A stretch of DNA of 64,000 nt from Trebonia sp963795335 (GCA_963795335.1 CAWCHI010000004.1:248001-312000), one strand, 5' to 3'; shown: positions 1 to 12,302, numbered from the stretch's first letter. Program-made: numbers and translations. Notes: generated by a model from the letters alone, not told the origin.

Positions 1-1
1 G

Positions 2-400
2 GACTACCTCGGCCAGAAGGTCATCCTCGGGATCCGCCCGTCCGACTTCGAGGACGCCGCCTTCGCCGAGGCCGCCTGGCCCCGGATCGACGTCACCGCC
101 GGGGTCACCGAGGGCCTCGGCACGGAGATCCACGCCATCTTCACCATCGACGCGCCCCCGGTCGAGCACGAGGCCATCACCAGCGCCGCCAGCGACGCCG
201 GGGAGGAGGACGAGACCGCCGTCTCCGCCCTGACCGGCGGCAAGACCCTGTGGACGGCCCGCGTCAGCAGCCGCTCGGCCGTCCGCGCGGGCGCGCCGCT
301 CCAGCTCGCCGTCGACACCAGCCGCCTGCACTTCTTCGACCCCGCCACGGGCCACTCGATCGGCCACCCACTGACCGCCCCCGTCGCCGCCAGCGCCTGA
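2..400 (+). CDS. Sugar ABC importer ATPase, MalK/UgpC type (C-terminal part)
   Basis: The last 132 residues of an ATPase that would energise a carbohydrate ABC importer at the inner face of the membrane. The window starts inside the gene, so the ATP-binding domain lies outside. The visible part opens with VILGIRPSDFED, the characteristic entry into the TOBE/OB regulatory domain of MalK-family ATPases (family form GxRPEDx), and ends with the short beta-rich pattern LQLAVDTSRLHFFDPATG typical of the last TOBE strand. An acidic insert (DAGEEDETA) separates the two halves. It lies 112 bp upstream of an alpha-glucosidase on the same strand, so uptake and hydrolysis of an alpha-linked oligosaccharide is the likely joint role (inference). 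Confidence 0.85.
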   Translation, partial: DYLGQKVILGIRPSDFEDAAFAEAAWPRIDVTAGVTEGLGTEIHAIFTIDAPPVEHEAITSAASDAGEEDETAVSALTGGKTLWTARVSSRSAVRAGAPLQLAVDTSRLHFFDPATGHSIGHPLTAPVAASA

Positions 401-417
401 CCCTGCGGTAACAGGAG

Positions 418-447
418 CTGCCCGCGGCGGGGCCCCGCCGCGGGCAG
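418..447 (+). terminator. Candidate intrinsic terminator, perfect 15-bp palindrome
   Basis: CTGCCCGCGGCGGGG is followed directly by its exact reverse complement, 18 bp after the stop of the importer ATPase gene. There is no T-tract, as is usual for actinobacterial hairpin terminators. It would separate the ATPase transcript from the alpha-glucosidase gene. Confidence 0.6.
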
Positions 448-512
448 CCCGCGCTGACGCCCGGGCTGGTTAGCGCCCAGTGCGGGCAACGTGAGAAGGA
501 AAGCAGGTTCCC

Positions 513-2177
513 GTGTCCGCACCCTTGCCATCCGGTTCCTGGTGGCGTGACGCCGCGATCTACCAGCTTTACGTGCGCAGCTTCGCTGACGGCGACGGTG
601 ACGGCATCGGTGACCTGGCCGGAGTCCGGGCGCACCTGGGCTACCTGGCCTCCCTTGGCGTCGACGCGATCTGGTTCAACCCGTGGTTCCCGTCGCCGAT
701 GGCCGACGCCGGTTACGACATCAGCGACTACCGCTCGATCGACCCGGTCTTCGGCACCCTGGCCGACGCCGACGCGCTGATCGCGGAGGCGCACGGGCTC
801 GGCCTCCGGATCATCATCGACATCGTGCCCAACCACGGCTCCGACCGGCATCCCTGGTTCAGCGAGGCGCTCGCCGCCGGCCCGGGGTCGGCCGCGCGCG
901 AGCGCTTCTGGTTCCGTCCGGGCCGCGGCGCGGACGGCGAGCTGCCCCCCAACAACTGGCAGTCCATGTTCGGCGGGCCGGCGTGGACCCGGGTCACCGA
1001 GCCGGACGGCTCGCCTGGCCAGTGGTACCTGCACCTGTTCGCCCCCGAGCAACCCGACTTCAACTGGGACTCCCCCGACGTCCGGCACGAGTTCGAGGAC
1101 ATCCTGCGGTTCTGGTTCGACCGCGGGGTCGACGGCATGCGGATCGACTCGGCCGCCTTGCTGACCAAGGACGCCGCCCTGCCGGACCTCGCCCCCGGCC
1201 AGCTGCCCGGCCCCAGCCACCCGTTCACCGACCGCGACGACGTGCACGCCATCTACCGCTCGTGGCGGGCGGTGGCCGACGAGTACCCCGGCCGCATGCT
1301 GATCGGCGAGGTCTGGCTGCCCGACGCCGCCCGGCTGGCCCGCTACGTCGAGCCAGGCGAGCTGGACACCGTCTTCAACTTCCCCTACCTGGACAGCCCG
1401 TGGGACGCGGCCGTGCTGCGCCGGGTCATCGACCAGGCGCTGGCGCTGTCGGCGTCCGCCGGCAGCCCGGCCACGTGGGTGCTGTCCAACCACGACGTGG
1501 ACCGGGTGGTCTCCCGCTACGGCCGGGCCGACACCGCCTTCAGCCTCTACCGGCGCGCCTACTTCCACAGCTTCCCGGTCGACCTGGCCCTCGGCACCCG
1601 CCGCGCCCGGGCGGCGGCGCTGCTCACCATGGCCCTGCCCGGCTCGGTCTACGTGTACCAGGGGGAGGAACTCGGCCTCGGGGAAGTCCAGGACATCCCC
1701 GGCGAGCTGCGACAGGACCCGATGTGGGCGCGGACCGCCGGCGCCGACCCTGGCCGCGACGGCAGCCGGGTGCCGTTGCCGTGGGCGGGAACCGAGCCCC
1801 CGTTCGGCTTCTCCCCGGCGGGCGCCACCGGCGACCCGTGGCTGCCGCAGCCCAAGGAGTGGCGCGACCTCACCGTCGAGGCCGAGCTGGCCCACGCCGA
1901 CTCGGTGCTCGCCCTGTACCGGGCGGCGCTGCGCATCCGCCGGGCCGAGCCCGCCTTCGTCGCCGCCCCGCTGACCTGGCGGCCCGCCCCGGACGGGGTG
2001 ATCGCATTCGACCGGGTAGCCCTGGACCAGCCTGGCCCGGGTGGCACCGTCAGCTGCGTCGCCAACCTGTCGGGCGACCCGGTCGGGCTCCCGCCGCACG
2101 CGACCGTGCTGCTCGCGAGCGAACCGCTCGACGGCGGCCTGCTGCCGCCCGACACCGCCGCCTGGCTGCGCCTCTGA
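513..2177 (+). CDS. GH13 alpha-glucosidase (oligo-glucosidase type)
   Basis: A 554-residue cytoplasmic glycoside hydrolase family 13 enzyme that should release glucose from short alpha-glucosides. The N-terminus reads WWRDAAIYQLYVRSFADGDG, the usual start of the (beta/alpha)8 barrel of alpha-glucosidases, and GIGDLAGV plus DIVPNHGSD are conserved regions. The catalytic triad is visible: nucleophile Asp212 (GMRIDSA), acid/base Glu266 (LIGEVW) and Asp328 (SNHDVDR). Length is normal for the family. The start is GTG at 513 with a purine-rich GAGAAGGAAAG about 10 nt upstream. No secretion signal is seen, consistent with import of the sugar by the ABC system encoded just upstream. Exact linkage preference cannot be told. 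Confidence 0.92.
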   Translation: MSAPLPSGSWWRDAAIYQLYVRSFADGDGDGIGDLAGVRAHLGYLASLGVDAIWFNPWFPSPMADAGYDISDYRSIDPVFGTLADADALIAEAHGLGLRIIIDIVPNHGSDRHPWFSEALAAGPGSAARERFWFRPGRGADGELPPNNWQSMFGGPAWTRVTEPDGSPGQWYLHLFAPEQPDFNWDSPDVRHEFEDILRFWFDRGVDGMRIDSAALLTKDAALPDLAPGQLPGPSHPFTDRDDVHAIYRSWRAVADEYPGRMLIGEVWLPDAARLARYVEPGELDTVFNFPYLDSPWDAAVLRRVIDQALALSASAGSPATWVLSNHDVDRVVSRYGRADTAFSLYRRAYFHSFPVDLALGTRRARAAALLTMALPGSVYVYQGEELGLGEVQDIPGELRQDPMWARTAGADPGRDGSRVPLPWAGTEPPFGFSPAGATGDPWLPQPKEWRDLTVEAELAHADSVLALYRAALRIRRAEPAFVAAPLTWRPAPDGVIAFDRVALDQPGPGGTVSCVANLSGDPVGLPPHATVLLASEPLDGGLLPPDTAAWLRL

Positions 2178-2209
2178 CCCCGGCCAGCGTTTCCGGGCCC
2201 GGCGCCCGG

Positions 2210-4777
<2,568 letters not shown>

Positions 4778-4809
4778 GAAGAGGTCTCCTGACAGGCAGA
4801 CAGTGACGG

Positions 4810-5070
4810 TCAGGGGCACTCACCTGCGGGCAAGCGCCCGGCATGCCCGCCGTACCCGGCCCGCCCGAGTGCGAAACAGCCTCGCTGGCGGTGGTCAACC
4901 AGCAGCGGGTGCAGCTGATCGAGCGGTACCCGGGCGCGCCAGCCGTCCGCCCCGTCCGCCGCCTTGGCGAAGAACGCGCGCGCGTCGGCCAGCTGCCCGC
5001 GAACGTGACGGTAGCCGTGCGCACGGCCGGCCGGGCGGAACCCGGTGACCAGCAACGCCGAGCGCGTCAC
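4810..5070 (-). CDS. Hypothetical small protein
   Basis: An 86-codon frame with GTG start at 5070, on the same strand as and between the PPOX gene and clpC. Nearly every third codon position is G or C, as in real genes of this genome, and the hydrophilic sequence (GQLADARAFFAKAADGADGW) looks protein-like, but I recognise no family, motif, signal peptide or membrane segment. The start has no clear ribosome binding site. It could be a remnant. Otherwise the 339 bp between the two neighbours show nothing. Confidence 0.35.
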   Translation of the reverse strand: MTRSALLVTGFRPAGRAHGYRHVRGQLADARAFFAKAADGADGWRARVPLDQLHPLLVDHRQRGCFALGRAGYGGHAGRLPAGECP

Positions 5071-5109
5071 CGATCCGCTCCGGCAGGCCGGGCCCGGCCG
5101 CGAGCCCGG

Positions 5110-5128
5110 GGGCTTATTAGCTAAGCCC
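5110..5128 (-). terminator. Hairpin at the 3' end of the PPOX gene
   Basis: GGGCTTA, a 5-nt loop TTAGC, then TAAGCCC: a perfect 7-bp stem that contains the TAA stop codon (5117-5119) of the upstream gene on the minus strand. Likely a short transcription terminator or 3'-end stabiliser. Confidence 0.45.
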
Positions 5129-5539
5129 GATGGCGGTCCAGGCCGACTGGGGGGCCGACGGCGTGAACACCAGCAGGATCCGGTCGTCGGCGATGAGCGA
5201 GGCCGTCAGCTCGTCGTCGGACGGCACCGGGCGGCCGTGCTTCTCCCTGATCGCGCGGAACAGCGCCAGGTTGGCGCGGACGTCCTCGCGGATGCTGGCG
5301 GTGGCCGCGAGCGCGACGTAACGGAGGTCGCTGGGGTCGTCTATTACCAGCTCAGCCCGGGGGTCGCGGCGGAAGACGTGATACTTGGCCCGCTTGCGCG
5401 TGGTGGAGACGTAGAAGTTCTCGCCGTCCCAGTAGAACCAGTTCGGCGACAGGTGCGGGCGGCCGTCCTTGCGGATGCCGCCCACGATTACGTTACGCGG
5501 CTGGCCGAGGAATTCCTCGAGGCTCGGGGCAGATGACAT
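5117..5539 (-). CDS. PPOX-class (pyridoxamine oxidase-like) F420/FMN-binding protein
   Basis: A 140-residue split-barrel flavin-binding-fold protein of the PPOX class; many actinobacterial members use coenzyme F420. Recognisable are the beta-barrel opening VIVGGIRKDGRPHLSPNWF, the strand ENFYVSTTRKRAKYHVFRRD that binds the cofactor phosphate, and the helix DVRANLALFRAIREKHG. Length is typical. The mRNA is probably leaderless: a TACAGT box sits 7 nt before the ATG on the minus strand. Substrate unknown. A second PPOX protein of different sequence lies at 61876-62268. Confidence 0.85.
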   Translation of the reverse strand: MSSAPSLEEFLGQPRNVIVGGIRKDGRPHLSPNWFYWDGENFYVSTTRKRAKYHVFRRDPRAELVIDDPSDLRYVALAATASIREDVRANLALFRAIREKHGRPVPSDDELTASLIADDRILLVFTPSAPQSAWTAIGLS

Positions 5540-5640
5540 GACAGCAACTGTAATCCCCGGCTACTCCAGCTGGAATAGTCTGGTTTGCCAGGTCCGCCGG
5601 CAGGCGGGCGCGGGCGGGGCGAATTCGGGATAATCGACGC

Positions 5641-7859
5641 GTGAGCTTCCAGATCACCCGTGACGCGTACGGGGTGCCGCACGTGCAGGCTGCAACGCAG
5701 GCCGGGGCGTGGGCCGGGATGGGCTACGCGTGCGCCCAGGACCGGCTGTTCCAGATGGACTACGACCGCCGGCGGGCGTGCGGCCGGTGGGCCGAGACGG
5801 CCGGCCCGGCCGCGCTGGCGGCCGACGTCCTGGCCCGGCGGCTCGGGCTCGCCGTCGCCGCCCAGCGGGACCTGACCGCCATGTCCCCCGCCACCCGGGC
5901 CGCGTTCGAGGCCTACGCTGACGGCGTCAACCAGGCCGTGGCCGAAGGGGCGCTGCCCCTCCCCGGCCGCTACCCGGTCGAGGCGTGGCAGCCCTGGCAC
6001 TCGCTCGCCGCCTTCCTGGTCCGCCACGTGCTGATGGGCCAGTGGCAGCACAAGCTGGCGAACGCGGTGCTGCTGGCCCGGGCCGGCGGCGACGCGTTCG
6101 AACGGCTGGAGACCCGGCCCGTCCCGGGCACGCCGGTCGCGGTGCCGCCCGACGGGCGGCTCACCCACCCGGTTCCGGCCCTGCTGCAGGAGGCGCTGGC
6201 CGACGTGGAGGGGCACCTCGGGTTCATCTCCGAGGTCGAGCCGGGCTCCAACGCGTGGGCCGTCAGCGGCCGCCGCACCACCCACGGCGGCGCGGTTATC
6301 TGCAACGACTCCCACCGGGCGCTTGACACCCCCAACGTGTACTGGCAGTGCCGGGTCACGTGCCCGGACTTCGACGTCACCGGGGCCACCTTCCCCGGGC
6401 TGCCCGGCTTCCCCCACTTCGGCCACAACGGCCACGTCGCCTGGGCGATCACCCACGCCGACGCCGACACCCAGGACCTGTACCTGGAGCGGTTCGACGG
6501 CCACCGCTACCTGACCCCCGGCGGGTGGCAGGAAGCCGAGGTCCGGCACGAGCGGATCGAGGTCAGGGACAGCGCCCCGGTGACCGTCCCGGTCTGGGTG
6601 ACCCGGCATGGGCCGGTCGTGCACGGCAATCCAGCCGACGGGCTCGCGCTGAGCCTGCGCTGGACCGGCACCCACCGGGCCAACCGCGGGTTCGAGTGCC
6701 TGCTGCCGATGCTGACCGCCCGGGACGTCGCCGGGCTGACCGCCGCCCAGGACGGCTGGGTCGACCCGGTCAACAACCTTGTCTGCGCTGACACTGGCGG
6801 CCGGATCGCCTACCAGTGCCGCGGCGAGCTCCCGGTGCGCACCTCGGACGCGGCCCGGCGGCTGCCGGTGCCCGGCTGGGACGACTCGTGCGAGTGGACC
6901 GCGACGGTCCCGTTCGGGCAGCTGCCCGCGGTCACCGACCCGGCGGCCGGGTTCGTGATGACCGCCAACAACGCCATCACCGGGGCCAGCGAGCCCTACA
7001 TCTCCTACACGTTCTCGCAGCCGTGGCGGGCCGAACGGCTGCGTGAGCGGCTGACCGAGCCTGGCCCGTTCAGCCTGGCCGACCTGGCCGGGATGCAGGC
7101 CGACACGGTATCGCTGGCGGCCCGCGGCTGGGGCCGCGTGCTGGTGGACCTGGGGCCACTCGCAGACCCCGACGCCGAGGCGGCCCGGTCCCTGCTGGCC
7201 GGCTTCGACGGCGACCTGGCCGCCGGGTCGGCCGAGCCGCTGCTCTACGCGTGCTTCACCCGGGCGCTGGCGGAGGCGCTCTACCGGCCCGTGCTGGGCG
7301 GCGCGACCTGGTCCTGGGTGGCCGCGGGGACGCTGGCGCCGACGCTGTCGATGGTGCGCCGCTGGCTCGGCCACGACACCTGGCAGCTGCTGGGCGGGCT
7401 CGTGCCGCCGGAAGCGGGGGGCGAGGAGCAGCAGCGGACGCAGCGGCGGGACCGGGTGCTGGCGGCGGTTCCGGTCGCACTCGCGGCCGCCTGGGCGGCG
7501 GCGGTCGCGGCGGCCGGCCGGACCCCGTCCGCTGGCGCTGGGGCGACGTGCACCGTGCGGTGCAGGTGCACCCGCTGGCGGGCACCTTCGGATCGGTGCC
7601 GATGGGCGGCGACGCCGACACTGTGCAGGCGGCCGGCTACGGCTGGCGCCCGGGCAGCCCGTTCACGGTGACCGGGCTGTCGGTCTACCGCCAGGTCGTC
7701 GACCTGGCCGCACCCGACGAGGCCAGCTTCGTGATCCCCGGCGGCGCGTCCGGCGACCCGGCCAGCCGGCACTTCGCCGACCAGCTCGCCCGCTGGGGGG
7801 TGCACCAGCGGGTCCCTATGCACGGCGCCGCGGAACCGGACGGGGCGACGGCACGGTAA
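5641..7859 (+). pseudogene. Penicillin acylase family N-terminal nucleophile hydrolase, frame broken once
   Basis: A large Ntn-hydrolase precursor that would cleave amide bonds of penicillins, acyl-homoserine lactones or similar compounds after self-processing into two chains. The start of the beta chain is clear: GSNAWAVSGRRTT, with catalytic Ser203. The spacer region before it and the C-terminal motif HPLAGTFGSVPMGGDADT (normal for the family) are present, but the latter lies in another frame. The frame must move by -1 around 7512-7521; after correction the protein is about 739 residues. There is no clear signal peptide: it begins MSFQITRDAYGVPHVQA, suggesting a cytoplasmic enzyme or a misplaced start. 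GTG 5641 follows a GATAAT box by 6 nt, so leaderless translation is likely. Confidence 0.85.
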
Positions 7860-7938
7860 TCCAGCGGACCGTAACCCGGCGGACGGCGGGCCGGCGCAGG
7901 CGGCCGCCAGTGCGAAGACGAGGGTCGCGGGACGCGGG

Positions 7939-8640
7939 TCAGAAGACGACGACCTCAGCCCCGACCGGCAGGTGCTGCTGGAAGTAGTGGGCGTTGTGAT
8001 CGGTCAGGTGCACGCACCCGTGCGACCACACGTTCAGCGGGCCGCCGTGGAACGCGATGCCGCCCGCGGCGAAGAACGTCGCCCACGGCATCGCCTCGTT
8101 GTACTCGCTGCTGCGGAACGCCGGCCCCGCCTTCCACGACACGTGGAAGGTACCCCGCGGCGTCTGGTGCGCGCCGGACGGGTGGCCCGGCTCCATCTGG
8201 ACCGGGCCGTAGCTGACCTTCCCGTCGTGCTGCAGCCAGGTGATGTGCCGGGCCAGGTCCACGCAGGCGGTGGCCTTGGCCGGGCAGTCCTGGTGGTCGG
8301 CCGCGGTCAGCCTCAGCGAGACCACCATGGTCTCGGCCCCGGCCGGCTGGGCCCCGGGGGCGCCGGCCCTGGCGGTTACCGCATCGGAGCTGGCGGCGGC
8401 GAGGCCGCCCCCGGCGCCGGGGAATGCGCTCGCGATGCCGGCGGCGGACGGGGCCGGCATCGCGGTGGCGGGTGCCACGGTGGACGTCGCCCGCGCGCCG
8501 GAGACAGCCCCGGAGGCGCCCGGCCGCACCGCCAGCACGGCGGCCACGATCGCGGTCACCGCGACCAGGGCCGCCACCGCGGCGGTAACGCCGAGCCGTC
8601 CGGTCGCGGCCGCCCGCGGCCGCCTGTCCCCCGTGCTCAT
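7939..8640 (-). CDS. L,D-transpeptidase (YkuD fold), membrane-anchored
   Basis: A 233-residue protein with one N-terminal membrane helix (about 17-40, LGVTAAVAALVAVTAIVAAV), an Ala-rich linker and a C-terminal YkuD catalytic domain outside the cell. The catalytic signature is seen as AFHGGPLNVWSHGCVHL, with the HG...SHGC pattern carrying the active-site cysteine. It would make 3-3 cross-links in peptidoglycan or attach proteins to it. The start ATG 8640 is preferred over an upstream extension of 13 codons because it directly precedes the positively charged segment before the membrane helix. It stands alone, convergent with the penicillin acylase gene. Confidence 0.88.
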   Translation of the reverse strand: MSTGDRRPRAAATGRLGVTAAVAALVAVTAIVAAVLAVRPGASGAVSGARATSTVAPATAMPAPSAAGIASAFPGAGGGLAAASSDAVTARAGAPGAQPAGAETMVVSLRLTAADHQDCPAKATACVDLARHITWLQHDGKVSYGPVQMEPGHPSGAHQTPRGTFHVSWKAGPAFRSSEYNEAMPWATFFAAGGIAFHGGPLNVWSHGCVHLTDHNAHYFQQHLPVGAEVVVF

Positions 8641-8791
8641 GTCACCACCCCGGCCCGTCCATGACCTGAAAGTACACATTCAGTCACCAACAGTTATCAC
8701 ATCGAGACTCGACTAGATGGCTAGGTTGACGGAAGCGGGTCATGTGGCTGACCACTCGGCAGCCATATCGGGTCGTGCGTACCCTTTGTCT

Positions 8792-9586
8792 GTGGCGGTG
8801 TTCTGGGATCGGCTGACCGAGGTGAGCAGCGCACCGCCCGGGTGGGCGATCGCCGTCAGCGCCGTCGTCGCGCTGCTGGTCGTCACCAGCCCGCGGCTGT
8901 GGCGGCTGACCCGCATCGCGATCACGATCGCGCATGAGGGTGGCCACGCCGCGGTCTCGCTGCTGTCCGGCCGGCGGCTGGAGGGCATCCGGCTGCACGC
9001 CGACACCTCCGGCGAGACCAGGTCGCGCGGCCGGGGCCGCGGGCCCGGAATCGTGCTGACCACCCTGGCCGGCTACGTGACCCCGCCGCTGCTGGGCGCG
9101 GGCGCCGCCGCCCTGCTCGGGGCGGGCCGGGTCAACCTCACGCTCGCCCTGCTGGTGCTGCTGCTGGCGGCGACGCTGGTGCTGGTGCGCAACTGGTACG
9201 GGCTCCTCACGGTGCTGCTCACCGGCGGGGCCCTGGTCGCGGTCATCGCACTGGCGGGCCCGGCCGTCCGGGCCGGGTTCGCCGACGCGGTGGCCTGGTT
9301 CCTGCTGTTCGGCGGGGTCCGGCCGGTCGCCGAGCTGGCCCGGTCCAGGAGCCGGGCGCGGCGCCCGCCGCCCGGGCGACAGCTGGCCGACGGCCGGCCG
9401 AGGCGCGGGCCGTCCACCCCGTCGTCCGATGCCGACCAGCTGAGCTGGCTCACGCCCGTGCCAGCCGGGGTCTGGGTGGCCCTGTTCGCGCTGGTCGCGC
9501 TGGGCGCGCTGGTCCTCGGCGCCCGGCTGCTGGTGCCGTGGCCGGTCAACCTGCCGTCGCCGCCGTTCCCCGCGGCCAGTCGTTAG
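8792..9586 (+). CDS. M50B family membrane metalloprotease
   Basis: An integral membrane protein of 264 residues with the zinc-protease motif HEGGHA (within ITIAHEGGHAAVSLLSGRR) in the first part, followed by five to six hydrophobic helices and a basic Pro/Arg-rich cytoplasmic stretch (RSRSRARRPPPGRQLADG) before the last helix. The actinobacterial M50B group is related to site-2 proteases. GTG 8792 is chosen: TACCCT lies 6 nt upstream, giving a leaderless start, and the product then begins VAVFWDRLTEV like other members. The in-frame ATG at 8717 would add 25 unlikely residues. Confidence 0.8.
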   Translation: MAVFWDRLTEVSSAPPGWAIAVSAVVALLVVTSPRLWRLTRIAITIAHEGGHAAVSLLSGRRLEGIRLHADTSGETRSRGRGRGPGIVLTTLAGYVTPPLLGAGAAALLGAGRVNLTLALLVLLLAATLVLVRNWYGLLTVLLTGGALVAVIALAGPAVRAGFADAVAWFLLFGGVRPVAELARSRSRARRPPPGRQLADGRPRRGPSTPSSDADQLSWLTPVPAGVWVALFALVALGALVLGARLLVPWPVNLPSPPFPAASR

Positions 9587-9684
9587 TGCTGTTCGCATAG
9601 CGCCCGCGCACTACCCGCGCGATGGCGCCGTACTCGCGGTGCGCGGGTTAACGATCATGATGCGGACGCGCGGGCAGGCGGCAA

Positions 9685-10645
9685 TTAGCGGCTGGGCCAC
9701 CAGCCGCGGGCGCGCAGGTCGGCCAGTGCCGGCGGGTCGGCGCCGGGACGGGCGCAAGTGAGCGCGGCGGTCTCGACGGCGACCCGCAGCGCCCGGCCGA
9801 CCAGCTCCTCGTCGCCCAGCTCGCCGCGACCGAGGCCATGCGCGGTCCACCAGCCGAGGAAGCCGCCGCCGAACGCGTCGCCGGCGCCGATCGTGTCGGC
9901 CACCGCGACCGGGGGCACCTCGGCCGACAGGACCGCCCCGGGGAGGAACGCACGGGCGGCCCGGGGACCGTCGGTGACCATGACGAGCGCTGGCCCGGCG
10001 GTCAGCAGGGCATTAGCCGCCGCCTCGGCCGGGCACTCCCGGGTAGAGGTAGGCCAGGTCTTCGGTGCTCGCCTTGATGACGTCGGCCCGTCCCCCGATG
10101 GCCGCGATGCGGGCGCGGTAAGCCTGCTCGTCGGGGGCGGCGCCCGGGCGGCAGTTCGGGTCGAGCAGCAGCAGGGCCCCGCCGGGCACGCCCTCGAGCA
10201 CCAGCCGCTCCACGGCCGTGCCGACCGGTTCCATCAGCAGCCCGAGGGTGCCGACGTGGAACGCGCTGAGCCCGCCGGGCTGGGCCGCGATGGCCTCCAG
10301 GGCGTCCCGCAGGGCGGCCGCCGTCACGTCCGCCGCGGCGGTGCCGTCCAGGTAGAAGGAGTAGTCGGCGACACCCTCGGAGTCGACGCCGACGACCGCC
10401 AGCGTGGTCGGAAGGCGCGACGGCTCGGGCAGGCCCAGGGTGACCCCCTCATCGGCCAGCTGCCCGCGCAGCAGCCGGCCGAAGCGGTCGCCGCCCAGGC
10501 CGCCGAGAAACGTGACCGGCAGCCCCAGCCGGGCCAGGGTCCGGGCGGTGTTGTAGGGGCCGCCGCCAGGATGCGCCTGGGCCGCGCCATCGGATCCGGT
10601 CACCAGGTCGATCAACGCCTCGCCAGCCACCGCGATCAACCCCAT
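9685..10645 (-). pseudogene. PfkB family sugar kinase, frame broken once
   Basis: A ribokinase/fructokinase-like enzyme that phosphorylates a sugar with ATP in the cytoplasm. The N-terminus has IAVAGEALIDLV and the substrate-binding GGGPYNTARTLARLGLPV; the C-terminal part has DTIGAGDAFGGGF with the catalytic Asp. These halves are in different frames. Removing one base at 10039 joins them as AYLYP-ECPAEAAANALL, which reads like an intact family member of about 320 residues. ATG 10645 is used because it starts right before the first strand, with GGAAGG 5 nt upstream; GTG 10669 is the alternative. A sequencing error is as likely as true inactivation. Confidence 0.82.
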
Positions 10646-10707
10646 CAGCCCCTTCCAACCCGAGGACACCAGTCCGGCCGCGGGACCGCGGCCGGACAGG
10701 AAGACAG

Positions 10708-10762
10708 CGGAAACTTTCCGGGCGATAGCCCCAAATGGTTTCCGGTTAGCAAAAAGTTACCG
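10708..10762. repeat. Dispersed 55-bp element, copy 1
   Basis: Structure CGGAAAC, 23 nt, GTTTCCGGTTAGC, then AAAAAGTTACCG. The first block and the second form an inverted repeat; the third repeats the second directly. The same three blocks with identical spacing occur at 43605-43659 and 61223-61277 and nearly so at 19778-19831. In this copy the first block is part of a tight palindrome, CGGAAACTTTCCG. It lies in the 267-bp gap between the PfkB gene and tyrS; I see nothing else there except GC-rich sequence. Confidence 0.7.
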
Positions 10763-10912
10763 CGCTGCGCGGCACCACGGCGGTGCGTCCCGCGGGCGCC
10801 AGGGTCACGAGGGGCGGAAGTGCCACCTAATGCCCCGGCCCGGCCCGGACCCAGCGCCTCGCCGAAGTCCTCCAGCGGAAGCGGGCGGGCCCGGCCAGGA
10901 CGAGGACGCGGC

Positions 10913-12163
10913 TCAGCTGGCCGCGGCGTCGAGCAGGTGGTAGTTGCGCTTGCCCTTGCGCAGCAGCAGCCAGCGGCGGTGGAGCAGGTCCGCCTCGGTC
11001 AGCGGCCGGTCCTCGGGCACGCCCGCGCCGTTGACCGAGGCGGCACCCTGGCTGATCGTCCGCCGCGCGTCAGACAGCGACGAGGCCAGCGGGGTCGCCG
11101 CCAGCGCAGCCGCCAGCGTCACCCCGGCGGTGAAGGGCGAGGTCGGCACCTCGGTGGCGAGGAACTCCAGCGCCTGTGCGGACGCGCCTGCCGGTGAGCC
11201 GCCGAACAAAATCGCGCTGGCCTCCTCGGCCGCTGCGGTCGCCTCGGCCCCGTGCACCAGCGTGGTGACCTCGCGGGCGAGGCGCCGCTGGCCCTCGCGG
11301 CGGAACGGGGCCTCGGCGTGCGCCGCCGCGACCGCCCGGCACTCCTGCACCGGCAGCAGGGTGAGCTGGAGCAGGAAACGCTCGATGTCGGCGTCGGCGA
11401 CGTTCATCCAGTACTGGAAGAACTGGTAGGGCGAGGTTTTGTCGGCCGCCAGCCAGACCGCGCCGTCCTCCGACTTGCCGAACTTCTTGCCGTCCGAGCG
11501 CAGCAGCAGCGGCCAGGTGAACGCGTGCACGTGGCCGCCGTCGGCCCGGCGGATCAGGTCGACCCCGGCGAGCAGGTTGCCCCACTGGTCGGACCCGCCG
11601 ATCTGGATCTCCACCTGGTTGTGCCGGAACAGGTTCAGGTAGTCGTTGGCCTGCAGCAGCTGGTAGCTGAACTCGGTGAAAGAGATGCCGTTATCACTGT
11701 CCAGGCGGGCCTTGACCGACTCCCGCGCGATCATCTGGTTGACGCTCGCGTGCTTGCCGACGTCGCGCAGGAAATCGAGCAGGGTCAGCTCGGCGGTCCA
11801 GTCCAGGTTGTTGACCAGCGGGACCCCGGCGATCCGGCCGAGCTGCCCGGCGATCCGGTCGTAGTTGTGCTTCAGCGTCGCCTCGTCGAGCAGGTTCCGC
11901 TCGCTCGACTTGCCCCCGGGGTCACCGATCATCCCCGTCGCGCCGCCCGCCAGGGCGATCGCGTGGTGCCCGGCGTCGGCGAACCGGCGCAGCACCAGCA
12001 GCCCGATCAGGTTGCCGACCTGCAGCGAGTCAGCGCTCGGGTCGCACCCGTAGTAGACGCCGACCGGCCCAGCCGCGATCCGGGCGCGCAGCGCGTCACG
12101 GTCGGTACTGTCCTGCATGAGGCCCCTGGCCTCGAGGTCGGCGACGAAGTCCATGCCGTCCAT
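10913..12163 (-). CDS. tyrS: Tyrosyl-tRNA synthetase with atypical HIGH motif
   Basis: A 416-residue class I synthetase that charges tRNA-Tyr. The core is complete: GVYYGCDPSADSLQVGN at the ATP site, GGATGMIGDPGGKSSERN, the tyrosine pocket (EFSYQLLQANDY, GGSDQWGN), a KMSKS loop reading KFGKS at 227-231, and a C-terminal S4-like RNA-binding domain. The HIGH box reads QVGN at 48-51; the usual actinobacterial enzyme has HVGH or HIGN, and the Thr of PTADSLH is Ser here. This suggests a divergent or second TyrRS. ATG 12163 is the start; a second ATG three codons later is possible. Divergent from the acyl-CoA synthetase gene. Confidence 0.93.
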   Translation of the reverse strand: MDGMDFVADLEARGLMQDSTDRDALRARIAAGPVGVYYGCDPSADSLQVGNLIGLLVLRRFADAGHHAIALAGGATGMIGDPGGKSSERNLLDEATLKHNYDRIAGQLGRIAGVPLVNNLDWTAELTLLDFLRDVGKHASVNQMIARESVKARLDSDNGISFTEFSYQLLQANDYLNLFRHNQVEIQIGGSDQWGNLLAGVDLIRRADGGHVHAFTWPLLLRSDGKKFGKSEDGAVWLAADKTSPYQFFQYWMNVADADIERFLLQLTLLPVQECRAVAAAHAEAPFRREGQRRLAREVTTLVHGAEATAAAEEASAILFGGSPAGASAQALEFLATEVPTSPFTAGVTLAAALAATPLASSLSDARRTISQGAASVNGAGVPEDRPLTEADLLHRRWLLLRKGKRNYHLLDAAAS

Positions 12164-12302
12164 GATCCCATACCGGGAGCAGCGCTCTCATCCCGTTTCC
12201 CCGGCCCAGAGGGGCGGTGGAGGGGGCCGGGTGGGGCCCGCACCCGTTCGGACGGTCGATTGGCTCTGTTGGAGAACAGGGTCACCTGGCAAGATGCGAA
12301 TT

